The notes under the pieces: model-generated
Told to the model about the DNA's origin: nothing
What the model saw: only the letters and a program-made list of their open reading frames with translations
Database searches by the model: none
Shown: piece by piece, positions 34,090 to 46,509 of the stretch
Layout of the letters: every line of letters starts with the position of its first letter
Position numbering within the stretch: the stretch's first letter is position 1
From: Macrostomum hystrix
Taxonomy: Eukaryota > Platyhelminthes > Macrostomidae
DNA length: 64,000 bases
Reading direction: 5' to 3'
NCBI GenBank assembly: GCA_950097015.1
Contig: CATNEN010000029.1
Location: forward strand, 4,173,501-4,237,500
Made by a program: the position numbers and the translations under genes

Positions 34090-35920
34090 TCTTGCTTTTT
34101 ATCATGTTTATATTTTAATTCCCACATAGGTCGTATTAGCCTTTAAAAAATTCGTGGGCTATTGCAGAATTTTCTAACTCTGTTTAAACCGTGCTACAAC
34201 ACGCATAAGCATAGATGCAGTACTTCTATCAGTCATCAAGTAACCACTTGGTCCATTGCTCCATTAGAACTATTTGCGCTGCTTTTGCTCCGTCTTTGCG
34301 AACATCAGCACATGCATTGGGTCTTCTTGGTCTCTTCTAGCAGCAACAGCAGCAGCAGCAGCAGCAGTTCGCAAAGAAGTGCCACCGTTTGCGTAAGACC
34401 GATTTCATATAGGGCTGCTGTGTACATTTATACCAGCGTGACTACTTATGCCAGCCGACAACTGTTTTCGATCGCGCCAGCACGCCATGATAGCCACTCC
34501 CCGATCTCTCTCCCAGTATGTGTCAGCCTAGCATGCTATTTGATGATGTGCTATGCATGTAGTGACAGACACTGCTGGGGCATTGCGGGTGCGCATGGCG
34601 CCGCCGTGTCTGGGGGAAACTCTTCCCGGTTTTCCGCGAATGGATCCGCTGGCGAGGGAATCTGCGCCCCAGATGGCGCGAAGAAATTTGGTCAGGGGTG
34701 GGCTGGACTAGGTGGATCCGAAAAGATGAAGCCCACCCATGTAGGGAGATTTGCCACTGAAGAAGAGCAACAGGGAGCGAGAGGAATTCCTTTTATCCCA
34801 TTCTCATCAACAGGAGTTGCGCAGTGGGTTGTGACAAAGTGCAGTATCTGGTATCTGTTGTTTTGCGAGCGATATAAGATTTTTAACGCTAACTTGTTTT
34901 GCAACAACGTAAAAATTGCTATTAGTGCAACCTGGGCCCTGTGCAACTTTCCCGTTTTATTACAACTTTTGTGTTATTCATAATTTTTTTAACTAACTTT
35001 TTTATTCTGTCGTCTTCTGGTCGAAAGAATAGTCCTACAGAAGCCTCTAAAGTTTTCAGGCTCTAGTTCACGCAAACAAGGTCGAGGCCAAAATGTAATA
35101 TAATTTACTTGATTAGAAGTCCTTGGCTCGAGGTTCATATAATTATAAATCTGTAAAATTCCTACGCTGGAGGACTTAATCCTAGCGTTACAATTGCAGA
35201 TTTCATAAACGGTATAACAAACAGATATATTTAATTTTAACTCCGTTGAGCGTATGAAACAATTAAGGACCACTTTAGTATAACAGGACGGGAAACTCAA
35301 AGATCTTGTAAATTTTTGAAGGCCGATTTCCTGGAAAAAAAAATACACTGCGGAGATAGGAAAAAGTCATTTTTTCAGCACATAACATACTACAGTGGTC
35401 TTTGGTATGAAACTTCTGCCTAAAGCTTGCGTCCTGTGTCTAATTCATAGACAAATTGTGCTAGGTAAGTTAAAAGCCAAAGGTTTCGTAGAAAAGAACT
35501 TTAACTCTATAGCATATAGATTTTGCTTCTGATCTAAAAAGCTGCTCAAAGCGTTAAGCAAAGAGCGATTTTTAGGTTTCATATGTTAAAGATGTTTCTT
35601 ACGACTGCAGTTTTTCCGTGTCCAATTTTTAGTGTATAAAAACAAACTATAAAGTCATATGACTATAATACTTAATAAAAAGTTTTATTTAAAGATAAGC
35701 GCTCACTAAATTTTATAAATGCGTATTTTGATGCTGTTATAGTGTCATCATTACGTCTCACCTACGCCCTCTTAAATGTGGCACTGATTTAACATTTTCG
35801 TGATACATTCGTACTGATTATTGTGGCACGCTGATACAACAAACAACATAAACGTGAAGCTTTTTCTGCTGTTCTCACATACTTCTACCTTCATTCATTC
35901 GTTAAGCCGTATCGCTTAGT
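34090..35920. other. Intergenic, no supported gene
   Basis: A 273-codon plus frame (34162-34983) is long but has mixed composition: a CAG repeat near 34340-34368 gives a Ser run, and there are no domain hallmarks, splice signals or resemblance to anything I know. The remainder (34990-35920) is AT-rich and lies upstream of the PAAT-like gene, so its promoter should be near 35600-35920. Confidence 0.3.
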
Positions 35921-35928
35921 TTTATATA

Positions 35929-38900
35929 ATGTCGTGCAATGCATTCATTAGCTGGGAAATTCAGGATAACATCAAACTGCGCAGCATAATTTCTCAATCA
36001 ATTATTAAGCAGTCGGACAAGACTGATGGTCAGCTTGTTGGAGAGATGTAAGTTAAAATATTTTTCCTTAGTGATTAACACGCTGAATCGAAATAAACAT
36101 AAAATATATTTTATGTTGTTTGCTTTTATAAAAGTTTTTTTAGAACATGTGTCAACAAATGTCTAAACTACGTAGGTTTTAAAAAGCGGACAGAACACTA
36201 AACGAAGGCATTTAGTGCTATAAATTGAGTATAGTGTTATTAGTTATGAGTGAATTCGATAAAGCTTTGACTTTCTGAAAGTTTACATGGCTGACAAGAA
36301 AAAGAATCTTTATGAAGAGCATATTTTTTATTTTACATTTTTGAATGATTGCTGTACATTACTAAAAGCCAAAACATTTCACAAATAAAATTGTTATATT
36401 GATGCTTTCAAAAAACATGTATTTAGTAGCTCGATTTAAACCTATATGTTGCTACAGAATTTGTTCCAGAAAATGAAGAATATAAAAATACAAATACCAT
36501 AAACATTTTAAACTGTAACTTTATCTTCTGATTTAGCTATTCAAATTATATCATATTAATAAACATGTGAATTATATTGCATAATTAAAGAAATAATTGT
36601 TTGCGTTTGGTTTTAATTTCTGTTATTTATGTAAAGCTTGAAATTTAAATTAGTTTTTGCATATTCGAGCAGCAGAAAAATTTCTTGATCGAGCTTGAGT
36701 TATCTTGTCCTTCATGGTTTATGAATGTAGTCCATGTTACTTTTTCTATATTCTGTATTTTAAAAAAATTATACCGTATTAGATCACAATTGGAGCCTTC
36801 AAATTCAGTACCAGCCCAGCAGCAGCAGCAGCAGCCGCCCAAGCGCTTTATTAGCCTTTGCCCATTCGAACACCCCGAACTGACTAATCCATCCCGTGAC
36901 GCCTGCGAGCTTCGGTTGCAATGCGACGCTCATCACAACCTGAGCATCCGGTCCGTGCGCCTCGTGGCCACGGCGCGCAACGTTGAGGTGTACGACAGGC
37001 GCGGTGAGTACATCTGCGCCGTCGACAGCTCGCCATTGTCGGCTAATTGGCACGCCTTTGACTGCACCCTGCCAGATCCCAGCTGCGAGGTGAAATTCAA
37101 GGTGAGATATTGTGTCCTAATAGTAATAATTATTATATAATTATGAGTGGCAAAAGTGGCAGTGCGATTAACGCGTTTGCCTCTCGCACCAGGGTCCCTG
37201 AATCCGATTCCACGGCGTGGCGACATTTATTTGGGGCGCAGCCGCGGAGTAAAGGCTAGGCGGCTTGTCGTGCAATATACGCCCTTTAGGGCAAACCTCC
37301 AAGGCCCTGACGATGAGAAAGTCAGGGCAGATGTACACACATGCGTGAGTATGTACCTGGACAGTATCTGTGTGCGTGTGTGCTCAGGAGTCAACGAAAT
37401 GGGTAGAATGGGCAGGTCTAGTGTCACCAAACGTGTCATTGCCCACAGCACTGGTATTATTATTAGCGATATGGTCCTGCTAATTGGTAGCGAACTGGCT
37501 GAACTGCTGTGAGTTCCGGTCCGACTGTTGTACATGTATCAGGGAGCCTTGGCAATTCGCAGCTCAGGTTAAATTTCAGGTGAGTTGAGTTCACTGTCCG
37601 ACAAGATCGACCATGAAAAAAAACAGGTCCGATCTCTACTGTTTGACTGCAATGCACAATGTGCAAGCTTGTTTGTGTGTGTTCTGCTCTGGTAAGTATC
37701 TGGTAATAGTCTTGTTGGTCTCACAAATACAAGTTGCTTAAAATATTCAAACGATAGTTATCTAACTGAAAAAAAAATAGTTCGTTTGCTAATAGGAAAA
37801 TATTCAAACTGAGGGGATTACTATCAAACGGTGGTTTATTTCTAAAAATGAGGGGATATTTCTTAGAATGAGGGGATACTTTAAAAATAAGGGGATATTT
37901 CTCAAACTGGGGGGATAATCTAACAGATGAGGGTAGAATGTGCAAGCTATTGAGTGTTGCAAGTATCTATTTTAGGAATAGCCTATATCGTCTGCCCGTT
38001 GAATCTAAGAAAAGCTCTAGGGACAACCCAATAGCATTGTTAAACTTGTTCTTAACTTGTGTGTCTATAGAGTTTTCGCTGACAGAAATTAGAGGAAAAG
38101 TTTATTATAATATACGCTTGTACTATCTAATTATATTTTCTGTCGCATTTTGGACTCGGAATTCTTCAATCCGCATTCTACGTGCCCTGATTTAATTTGA
38201 TTTAATCGCGAAAAAAAATGCTTGCGCCAGGCTTTACGCCAGGGGTCGGCAAACTCCGGCCCGCGGGCCAGATGCGGCCCTCGAAGCTCCCAAATCCGGC
38301 CCGTTGCCCATTCTGACATCTACAGTGTCCTGTTTCATCTCTTTCGTGTCTAATCTCTCCCGTGTCTAATCTCTCCTGTGTCTCATCTCTCCCGTGTCTA
38401 ATCTCTCCCGTGTCTAATGTCTCCCCTGTCTTACCTCTCCCGTGTCTCATCTCTCTTATGTATCATCTTTCTGTGTCTCATCTCTCCCGTGTCTAATCTC
38501 TCCGGTGTCTCATCTCTCCCGTGTCTCATCTCTCCTGTGTCTCATCTCTCCCGTGTCTAATCTCTCCCCTGTCTCATCTCTCCCGTGTCTCATCTCTCCC
38601 GTATCTCATCTCTCCTGTGTCTAATCTCTCCCGTGTCTCATCTCTCCCGTGTCTCATCTCTCCCGTGTCTCATCTCTCCCGTGTATCATCTCTCCCGTGT
38701 CTCATCTCTCCCCTATCTCATATTTATACAGTCAATGCGGCCCGCTGTCGTCTTTTAGATTCTCTCTTTGGCCCGCCAGCAAATAAGTTTGCCTACTCCT
38801 GCTTTACGCTATTACAACAACTAAACAAAGGCAAACCTTGTTTTCTACAATTCAACAATTGTTCAGTCGTTCCTTGCTTTGCAATTGTCATGTCTCCAGG

Positions 38901-41900
38901 CCCACTGGCGCCCCCAAAAAACTATTAGTTTAGTGCTGAGTACTGCATGCGATGCTGTCCAATTGTGGCAAATTATTGCCCGCCGGGCGACAACCACCTC
39001 CGCCACGCACCTTCCATCCGCATTGGGGGGAACAATAAATCATAATGCAGTCTGTTGGGCCACTGCGACCACTGCCTGGCAATGTCCAAGCGATATATGC
39101 CTTTAAATTGAATTTATTCTGAGTTTCTCAGAGAAATAATTCATGTTTGAAATTGAAAGTGCACCTAATCAAGACTTCTATGCTACTTAGACCAATATAC
39201 TCGTAGTTGGACTCAGTATACTCAACTTCATATTTATCCACTGCTCAGTGAGAGAATAGCCCCAGTCTGGGTGTGTCCCGGATTTATTTCTTTGTTTCGC
39301 TTCTCTCTTTTATTTTACTTTTTTCCGCCTCACCGCTTAGTATCTCGCCTTGCCAATCTCTCCAGATCTTCTGGCTTGTATCTTCTCCAAGGCCTCCGTA
39401 CTCTCCCCCGGAGGCTTAAGGGCGATGGGATTTGGGCACGGCTGTCCCGAACTCCCCCAGCGACCATACCGCCCAAGCTTTGATGCCCTCCTCGTTCCCT
39501 AATCAGACAACCTCCCGCAGAGTGGCATGCAGCAGCCAGTCAGTCGTTCATTCATTCACCCGCCCAAAATTCTTCCCATCTTGGGATTTGGACTATAGGA
39601 AAAGTATTCTCACCCGCCATCCGTGACCTTGGTGGGCTAATTCTCTTTTCCACCTCCGTGTTTCATTAGTTTTTTTCTGTCGCGTGTGTGTTCCGACTTC
39701 GCTTTGTGGCCTTCTATCTTTATATTTTGTCTGCTTGAAAAGTAGCTCAGTAAGGATCAGCTTTTAGTGGACTTCGTTTCAATTTTCTCTTTCAGATTAT
39801 ATATATTTTCTTTGTAGGAGTGGGTGTAGGAGTAAAGTGGGTGTAGGAGTAAAGTGGGTATAGGAGTAAAGTGGGTGTATGAGTGAGGTGGGTGTAGAAG
39901 TGAGGTGGGTGTAGGAGTGAGATGGGTGTAGGAGTGAGATAGGTGTAGAAGTGAAGTGGGCGTAGGAGTGAGGTGGGTGTGGTAGTGAGGTGGGTGTAGG
40001 AGTGAAGTAGGTAAGGAAGTGAGGTGTTTGTAGGAGCGAGCTGTGTGTAGGAGTGAGGTGGGTGTAGGAGTGAGGTGGGTGTAGGAGTGAGGTGGGTGTA
40101 GGAGTGAGGTGGGTGTAGGAGTGAGGTGGGTGTAGGAGTGAGGTGGGTGTAGGAGTGAGGTGGGTGTAGGAGTGAGGTGGTTGTAGGAGTAAGGTGGGTG
40201 TAGTAGTGAGATGGGTGTAGGAGTGAGCTGTGTGTAGGAGTGAGATGGGTGTAGGAGTGAGATGGGTGTAGGAGTGAGGTGGGTGTAGGAGTGAGGTGGG
40301 TGTAGGAGTGAGGTGGTTGTAGGAGTGAGATGGGTGTAGGAGTGAGGTGGGTGTAGGAGTGAGATGGGTGTAGGAGTGAGATGGGTGTAGGAGTAAGGTG
40401 GGTGTAGTAGTGAGATGGGTGTAGGAGTGAGATGGGTGTAGGAGTGAGATGGGTGTAGGAGTGAGGTGGGTGTAGGAGTGAGGTGGGTGTAGGAGTTAGG
40501 TGGGTGTAGTAGTGAGATGGGTGTAGGAGTGAGATGGGTGTAGGAGTGAGGTGGGTGTAGGAGTGAGGTGGGTGTAGGAGTGAGATGGGTGTAGGAGTGA
40601 GATGGGTGTAGGAGTAAGGTGGGTGTAGTAGTGAGATGGGTGTAGGAGTGAGATGGGTGTAGGAGTGAGATGGGTGTAGGAGTGAGGTGGGTGTAGGAGT
40701 GAGGTGGGTGTAGGAGTTAGGTGGGTGTAGTAGTGAGATGGGTGTAGGAGTGAGATGGGTGTAGGAGTGAGGTGGGTGTAGGAGTGAGATGGGTGTAGGA
40801 GTAAGGTGGGTGTAGTAGTGAGATGGGTGTAGGAGTGAGATGGGTGTTGGAGTGAGATAGGTGTAGGAGTGAGGTGGGTGTAGGAGTGAGGTGGGTGTAG
40901 GAGTAAGGTGGGTGTAGGAGTGAGATGGGTGTAGGAGTGAGATGGGTGTAGGAGTGAGATGGGTGTAGGAGTGACGTGGTTGTAGGAGTGGGGTGGTTAC
41001 AATAGTGAGGTGGGTGAGTGTGGTGATTGTAAGAGTGAGTCGGGTGTTAGAGCAATAAGGTCTAGTAGGGAGAATAGCAAGTGTCCTCTCTTGATGTTAA
41101 CGAAGTGTTGATATTAGCCTTAGCCTCGTATATCCCTAATTTTGTTAGAAGTTTCTGTGATTTTAAGGCAATAATTCAGAGCAGTTTAGTTTCTTTCCCA
41201 AACTGTATTTTAAGCAGCTGATGCAGATAGTCTGACAATCTTGGAGCTGCGCCTAACACACAGCACACCTGAGCCACTAGATGACCTGTCAGTCAAACAG
41301 GACGGACAGAATAGCTGCCATTCTTAATGTGACTACCAGCCACTTTCTTCACGGCGCCTGCAACTTCAACAACAATAATTGTGTTAGTCTGCGAGGTGCC
41401 TGCGCGGGAGGCTAAGAGGGAAGAGAAGCAGACAGAGCGCGCAGAGAATCCGACGGGATGTTTTTCAAGAGGGTATCCGGGGCCTTGCTGGCCTGGAATC
41501 TTAGCGCTTGCACACCGACCGGCGGGATAATTGGGAAATCATGGGCAGAAGTGATTGAAGTGCAGGACGGAGAGAGGGATTACAAACTCCCATCTGGTCC
41601 CTGATCCGCACTCCCTAGCTACCCCTCCCTTCGCCCTACCTAGAGCGACGCTACCGGACCTAGGCACTTCGTAGAATGAGTCAGGGGCCGAAAAATTCCT
41701 TAACTTTTCTGCCGGTGCCTCCTCCTCCTCCTCTTCTTATTCGTGTCGTCGCGAGTTGCTGCCCAGTTGGCTAGCACCGCCCCCACCCCCCCCCCAGCCA
41801 GATATTCTTTGCGGGGTTGGGTTCAAAAGAAGAAGCGATGATGAAGGAGGTGCGTTGCTGCGACTAGGACTGAGTGTATTCGACTTTGGCCCCATTAATC

Positions 41901-44900
41901 TCTCTCCTCTCTCTTTCTCATTTCCCTGGCTCTCGCTCTCTCCCTTAGCAGCAAGCAAGTCACCTCGACCTGGCGAGCGGCTAGGAAAATTAGGCACCTA
42001 AAAGTATATACTCGCCATTCTTTCTACTGCCCTCGTGACAGTGCGCCGCGGGTTGAATGGAGGGGCGGCAGGGGCGGCAGTATAATGTCTCCTGTGTCTC
42101 TACCTCACCCACCCAACCACCCACGCTCTCATCAGCAGCAGGCAGGGAAGAGCATCCCATTATCCCATCACACACTTGATTTCTTCCTACCCATCTGCCG
42201 TCTCTTTCTGTCTCTCTCCATCCACTTCGCATTCATTTTCACCTGCCGTCAGCAGGAAAGATGCAACCGACGTTTCAGCGTCCAAATCCCAAACCAAGGT
42301 GTGCCGTCTTCTTGTCCTCGCGCCGATTTGACTGAGCTTCCGCCGGCCACAAGGTGACGGTTGCGCCCTTTGATGATGCACGGGTTTCTCCTGGCCTCTC
42401 CAAGCTTGGCGGCTTCCCATTTTTTCCCTACTCAGCCACTAGAGAGCAACATGAGAGCAGAAAGACGGGGTGACTTCAGTCTAACCTGCTGCTCTTTGAT
42501 GAGAGGCTAAAAATGGCTTCATCGTCATTTCGCATTTAGCTTCCCTTCCCCCTCAACCCGAGCCCATAAACCCCCAGGAGTAATAAGGATTCTATTTGGC
42601 GTCTGTGCTTCGGCGGTTGGAGTAATGCTTTGTGTCGGCTAACGGGTTAAAGTCCCACCCAACAATGCACTTTGTCTTGATCAGTTACAGATACAAGTGA
42701 AAGTGAAACTTAGTCTGTTCAGCCTTATCCAATGACTCTATAGAGCAAGGGTGCTCAAGCAATAGCTCACTCATTTGCTGATGGAATTATTTAAATTGAT
42801 AATAAATACATTTGACTGAGAAGATAAGTAAACTCTAGGTTAAAAAACTGACTGAATTTCCTAACGGATGTGATAATCTCAAACTGAGGGGAAAAATATT
42901 TCAATTAAGGGGATAACAGTCAAACTAAGAGGAAAGCATCAAACTGATGGGAAAGTATCAAACTGAGAGGATAATTTCAAACTGAGGGGATTATTGCAAA
43001 CTGAGGGGATAATTGCAAACTGAGGGGATAATATTTAAATTGAGTGGATAACAGCCGAACTGAGAGGAAAGTATCAAACTGAGGGATAATTTTCAACGGA
43101 GGGATAATTTTCAACTGTGGGGATTGTTTGAAACTGAGTGGATAATTTCAAACTGAGGGGATTATTTCAAACTGAGGGGATTATTTCAAACTGAGGGGAT
43201 TATTTCAAACTGAGGGGATTATTTCAAACTGAGGGGATTATTTCAAACTGAGGGGATTATTTCAAACTGAGGGGATTATTTCAAACTGAGGGGATTATTT
43301 CAAACTGAGGGGATTATTTCAAACTGAGGGGATTATTTCAAACTGAGGGGATTATTTCAAACTGAGGGGATTATTTCAAACTGAGGGGATTATTTCAAAC
43401 TGAGGGGATTATTTCAAACTGAGGGGATTATTTCAAACTGAGGGGATTATTTCAAACTGAGGGGATAATTGCAAACTGAGGGGATAATATTTAAATTGAG
43501 TGGATAACAGCCGAACTGAGAGGAAAGTATCAAACTGAGGGATAATTTTCAACGGAGGGATAATTTTCAACTGTGGGGATTGTTTGAAACTGAGTGGATT
43601 ATTTCAAACTGAGGGGATTATTTCAAACTGAGGGGATTATTTCAAACTGAGGGGATTATTTCAAACTGAGGGGATTATTTCAAACTGAGGGGATTATTTC
43701 AAACTGAGGGGATTATTTCAAACTGATGGGATAATATTTCAATTGAGGGGATAACAGCCAAACTGAGAGGAAAGTATCAAACTGAGGGATAATTTTCAAC
43801 GGAAGGATAATTTTCATCGGAGGGGATAATTTTAAACTATGGGGATAATTTTAAACTGAGTGGATAATTTCAAACTGAGGGATTATTTCAAACTGAGGGG
43901 ATAACATTCAAACTGAGGGATAATATTTCAATTGAGGGGATAATTTTAAACTAAGGCGATTGTTTCAAACTGAGGGGATTATTTCAAATTGAGGGGATAA
44001 TTTTCAAACTGAATGGATAGTGTTCAACTAAGAGGGTAACGTTTAAACTGAGGGGGTGAGAGGATAATTTGAAACGAATGGGATTGTTTGTCATCCTTGG
44101 TAGACTCATGCAATAATTTAGAGCTTATTTTCAGAATGAGTGGTTATAATAATTAGTCTGCTGTGTGAATGGCAAGAAAGTTTTCTATAGTAAAAGCCTG
44201 CTACGATAGCAACGCTACAATCGCCTAACTAGAACTAGATGCTCAAGATGAGCACATGAGAAAGGAGAGATGAGAGCTGAGCAGATTACTCCCTAGAGGA
44301 TCATCCCTGGCCCTGCCAGCCGGGATTCTCGCACCCGCCCATCGCCGTCAGCCTCATTCGATCTGACAGTTGCGGCTATTTGATACTCGTAGTACGCCCA
44401 CTAAATCCCCAAATCCGATTGAATGGCGCCTTACCGTCTATTTCCTCCCACCAGCCACTATATTTTCATTAGTTTCATTTTCTCATTGCTTTCGAGAGAA
44501 AAAAAGAACACAAAACACAGCAGAAACTGGGATAGAGAAGGAGGAGCAGACTCGAGCTAGATGGATCTGTCAGTTAATCTATTCCGTAGGAATTCCTGAC
44601 TGAACGATTTCTGACCATAGCATGTACTCGTAGTTTGTATTGAGACCAGCTGCCTAAAAATGCTTGATAATCCATGCGCACTGTGCCCTGGGTGCAGCAG
44701 CAGCAGCGGCAGCTCACTCTCATTCCTCAATTTTCCCTACTGGCGGCTCCATTTTGTAGATTACAAATATCCCCGCCCCTAGAACCAGGCTCATTTATTG
44801 TGGGGACCTGAATAACGCGATCTCTGCCTGTCTCTCTCCTGTGTCTCTTTCTCCCCAATATCAAGTCTGTGCGCGTGTTCTTTTGCACAAAAGCGGGACC

Positions 44901-45908
44901 CGCTTTCATCACTAATTTCATCTACTTCCATTTTGTATCATTTTGCTAGCCGGCCATATTCACTATCTAAGCAATTCTGAAACCGACTCAAAGCTTCTCA
45001 GATAAAAAACTGAACAAACTATCAATACCAGCGATGGTCGGGTATAGTCTATACCGTTATTTTTAAATCCTTCATTAATTTCTTGTTTATTTATTGTATA
45101 ATACAGTTTAGCATTTCTTATTCCTAATAATTGTTAGGAAATTCGCAAATTTCAAGCCCTTATTTACTCGTTACTTTCTAAGTCTGTTTTTTAGTTTTAA
45201 CTTTCAGATATACGGCTTCAAATCGTTACTTTAGCATCTTATTAATAAAATCGCTACTGATTTTAGAATGTATTGTCATCTCTTATTAAGCAGTAGTCGC
45301 TCTTTTTCGAATTCGGGTCCAGTTAGATTGAGGGGATAACATTCACACTGAGGGGATAACATTCACACTGAGGGGATAACATTCAAACTGAGGGGATAAC
45401 ATTCAAACTGAGGGGATAACATTCAAACTGAGGGGATAACATTCAAACTGAGGGGATAACAGCCAAACTAAGGGGATACTTGTAAATCCCCTTTGTCAGT
45501 AGTGCTCGCAGATCCACCCCTCGAAAACTGACAACACCGCAGTTCCTGATGCTGTCCGCCCCGGGTACCCTGAGGCTAGCCTGCGTCAGCGTCCAGCTAG
45601 AAGAGCATCGCTGGCCAGCCCATCCTTCTGACCGGGCCCTGAGTGTCACCTCGCTGCTGGAGCGCCTATCCGAAGTTGAGCTGTCGCCTCAGGCTCGATC
45701 TCTGCTCAATTTAGTCACGGCTGCCAGTGGAGGCGGTGGCGGCGTGCGCAATGTTCCTCCCTGCCAATCGATTCCCGGCCTTCGTCAGTGGCTGGACGGC
45801 CGGCTAGACGCAATGGAGAAACGATTGAACAAGCGTCTGGACCAGCTGGAGGCTCGTATTAACGAAATCTCCCCCGCTGTTGAAGCCAGTGACCAGGCGG
45901 GCATATGA
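35929..45908 (+). CDS. PAAT (C10orf88)-like protein, three exons, 8.4-kb second intron
   Basis: Exons 35929-36047, 36783-37101 and 45543-45908 join in matching phases to about 267 residues. Exon 1: MSCNAFISWEIQDNIKLRSI. Exon 2: a polyQ run, then FISLCPFEHPELTNPSRDAC, RLVATARNVEVYDRRGEYIC, and CEVKFK at the donor. Exon 3 continues FLMLSAPGTLRLACVSVQLE and ends in a charged helix (DAMEKRLNKRLDQLEARINE). The order Cys-rich beta domain with an 'arNvEvY..geYi' motif, CEVKF, then a C-terminal coiled helix recalls PAAT, an ATPase linked to mitochondrial ABC transporters (family recall, not a search). Vertebrate PAAT is longer (about 445 aa). Exon 2 to 3 phase and hydrophobic strand continuity support the long intron, which is filled with repeats. 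Exons inside it cannot be excluded. Confidence 0.55.
36048..36782 (+). other. First intron of PAAT-like gene
   Basis: Begins GTAAGT and ends TATTAG. AT-rich with no repeat array or exon seen, which is notable because most other introns in the window carry one. Confidence 0.5.
37146..37460 (+). mobile_element. tRNA-derived SINE in the PAAT-like gene
   Basis: The head reads GTGGCAGTGCGATTAACGCG then TTTGCCTCTCGCACCAGGGT and GAATCCGATTCCACGGCG, a recognisable tRNA-like A box/anticodon/B box series. The body is shared with the truncated copy at 27.59 kb. It sits 45 bp after the exon 2 donor, on the sense strand. Confidence 0.75.
37780..37935. repeat. AATGAGGGGATATTTCT minisatellite, degenerate
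   Basis: Six to seven irregular copies around a TGAGGGGATA core (about 17-31 bp spacing). The same core forms larger arrays at 42.88-44.06 kb and 45.33-45.48 kb in this intron. Confidence 0.8.
38240..38801. mobile_element. hAT-type MITE, 562 bp, 8-bp TSD CTTTACGC, carrying an internal minisatellite
   Basis: The left end is CAGGGGTCGGCAAACTCCGG and the right end, reverse-complemented, CAGGAGTAGGCAAACTTATT. The element is flanked by identical CTTTACGC at 38232-38239 and 38802-38809. Subterminal GGCCCGC motifs at both ends (CCGGCCCGCGGGCCAGATGC and CGGCCCGCTG / TTTGGCCCGCC) resemble hAT transposase-binding repeats. The interior 38320-38730 is a 16-bp array, GTGTCTCATCTCTCCC. No coding capacity. 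Confidence 0.9.
38320..38730. repeat. 16-bp minisatellite (TCTCATCTCTCCCGTG) inside the hAT MITE
   Basis: About 25 copies of TCTCATCTCTCCCGTG with TAA/TCA, CCTG/CGTG and TATC variants. The same unit forms an array in a polycystin intron (61205-61380) and degenerate copies at 1-55. Confidence 0.95.
38810..39785. other. Intronic, no exon supported
   Basis: Within the long PAAT-like intron. Short open frames near 39271-39650 lack splice or family support. Confidence 0.35.
39818..41040. repeat. 17-bp G-rich minisatellite (GTGAGGTGGGTGTAGGA), about 70 copies
   Basis: Tandem GTGAGGTGGGTGTAGGA with alternating GAGATGGG/GAGGTGGG variants and longer duplicated blocks (the TAAGGTGGGTGTAGTAGTGA junction recurs near 40190, 40395, 40615 and 40800). 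The strand is G-rich with few C. Edges are more degenerate. It lies in the PAAT-like gene intron. Confidence 0.97.
41050..42870. other. Intronic, no exon supported
   Basis: Mixed-composition sequence with CCTCCTCCTCCTCTTC and CCCCCACCCCCCCCC tracts. Overlapping open frames on both strands (41737-42420) are short and lack motifs. I see no SINE head or TIR pair. Confidence 0.35.
42880..44065. repeat. 19-bp minisatellite (ATTATTTCAAACTGAGGGG), about 60 copies
   Basis: The homogeneous core from about 43135 to 43460 is perfect ATTATTTCAAACTGAGGGG. A longer segment (GGATAATTGCAAACTGAGGG through CAACTGTGGGGATTGTTTGA) at about 43000-43145 is repeated at about 43465-43600, so a block of about 465 bp including part of the core duplicated. 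Flanks are degenerate. It shares its core with two other arrays in this intron. Confidence 0.97.
44070..45325. other. Intronic, no exon supported
   Basis: No coding exon or RNA gene supported in this part of the long intron. Confidence 0.35.
45328..45478. repeat. 18-bp minisatellite (CAAACTGAGGGGATAACATT), 8 copies
   Basis: Eight near-identical units of GAGGGGATAACATTCAAACT, ending about 65 bp before the acceptor of PAAT-like exon 3. Confidence 0.95.
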
Positions 45909-46189
45909 GGCGCATTCTAGGCAACCACCAAGTCGATGCCGCGATTGACTGTGTTTTTTCTTGCTACTTTCCTTGTTGTTTTCCATGTGTACTTGTAGGA
46001 GAGGCCGGACTGATCTGTTAGTGTTGTGCTTCGCTTTGTTTTTGCTTTGTGTTAAACTGGTCGTTACTCCGCAGTGCTGGATCGCCAATCTAGCGGATAG
46101 ACAAGCTTTTCAGTTTTTTTTGTGCGCTTGTTATGATAATCATGAATCAGTCATCTATGCATTGTCGTTATTCTGGTAAACAATCGTAT

Positions 46190-46500
46190 TTTAACTAATC
46201 AGAATTAAGCAATCACTAGTCGGGTGTAAAAGCCACTCTGACCAATCATAAATTAGCAACAACTGTACATTGGATCTCGTAAACTAGTCAGGTGTAGAAT
46301 GTCACTCTGACCAATCAGAAATAAGCAATCACTGTACATTAGATCTCGTAACCTAATCGGCTGTAGAAATTCACTCTTACCAATCAGAAATAGGCAATCA
46401 CTGTACATAGGAAATTTGCTATAGCAAATCAGAAAAAGCCTGTGTACATTGAATCCGGCCAATCGGCCGTAGGAAATCGATGTACATGCAATATTCTACT
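46190..46500. repeat. About 70-bp repeat with CCAATCA cores, downstream of PAAT-like gene
   Basis: About four diverged copies of a unit containing CTGACCAATCAGAAATAAGC, AATCACTGTACATTGGATCT and CGTAAACTAGTCAGGTGTAG. CCAATCA occurs in most units. Confidence 0.85.
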
Positions 46501-46509
46501 CAGTTTAAG

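Noticed and set aside
30836-34146. Open frames of 801-1,097 codons on the plus strand as a giant repetitive membrane protein
   Set aside because: The frames coincide exactly with a 16-bp array that has no stop in any plus frame. All three frames are open with the same peptides in different order, and there is no initiator context or flanking exon.
34162-34983. A 273-residue plus-strand protein
   Set aside because: It is a long frame, but its composition changes along its length, it includes a CAG-derived Ser run, and shows no motif, splice signal or continuation. Kept only as an unsupported frame.
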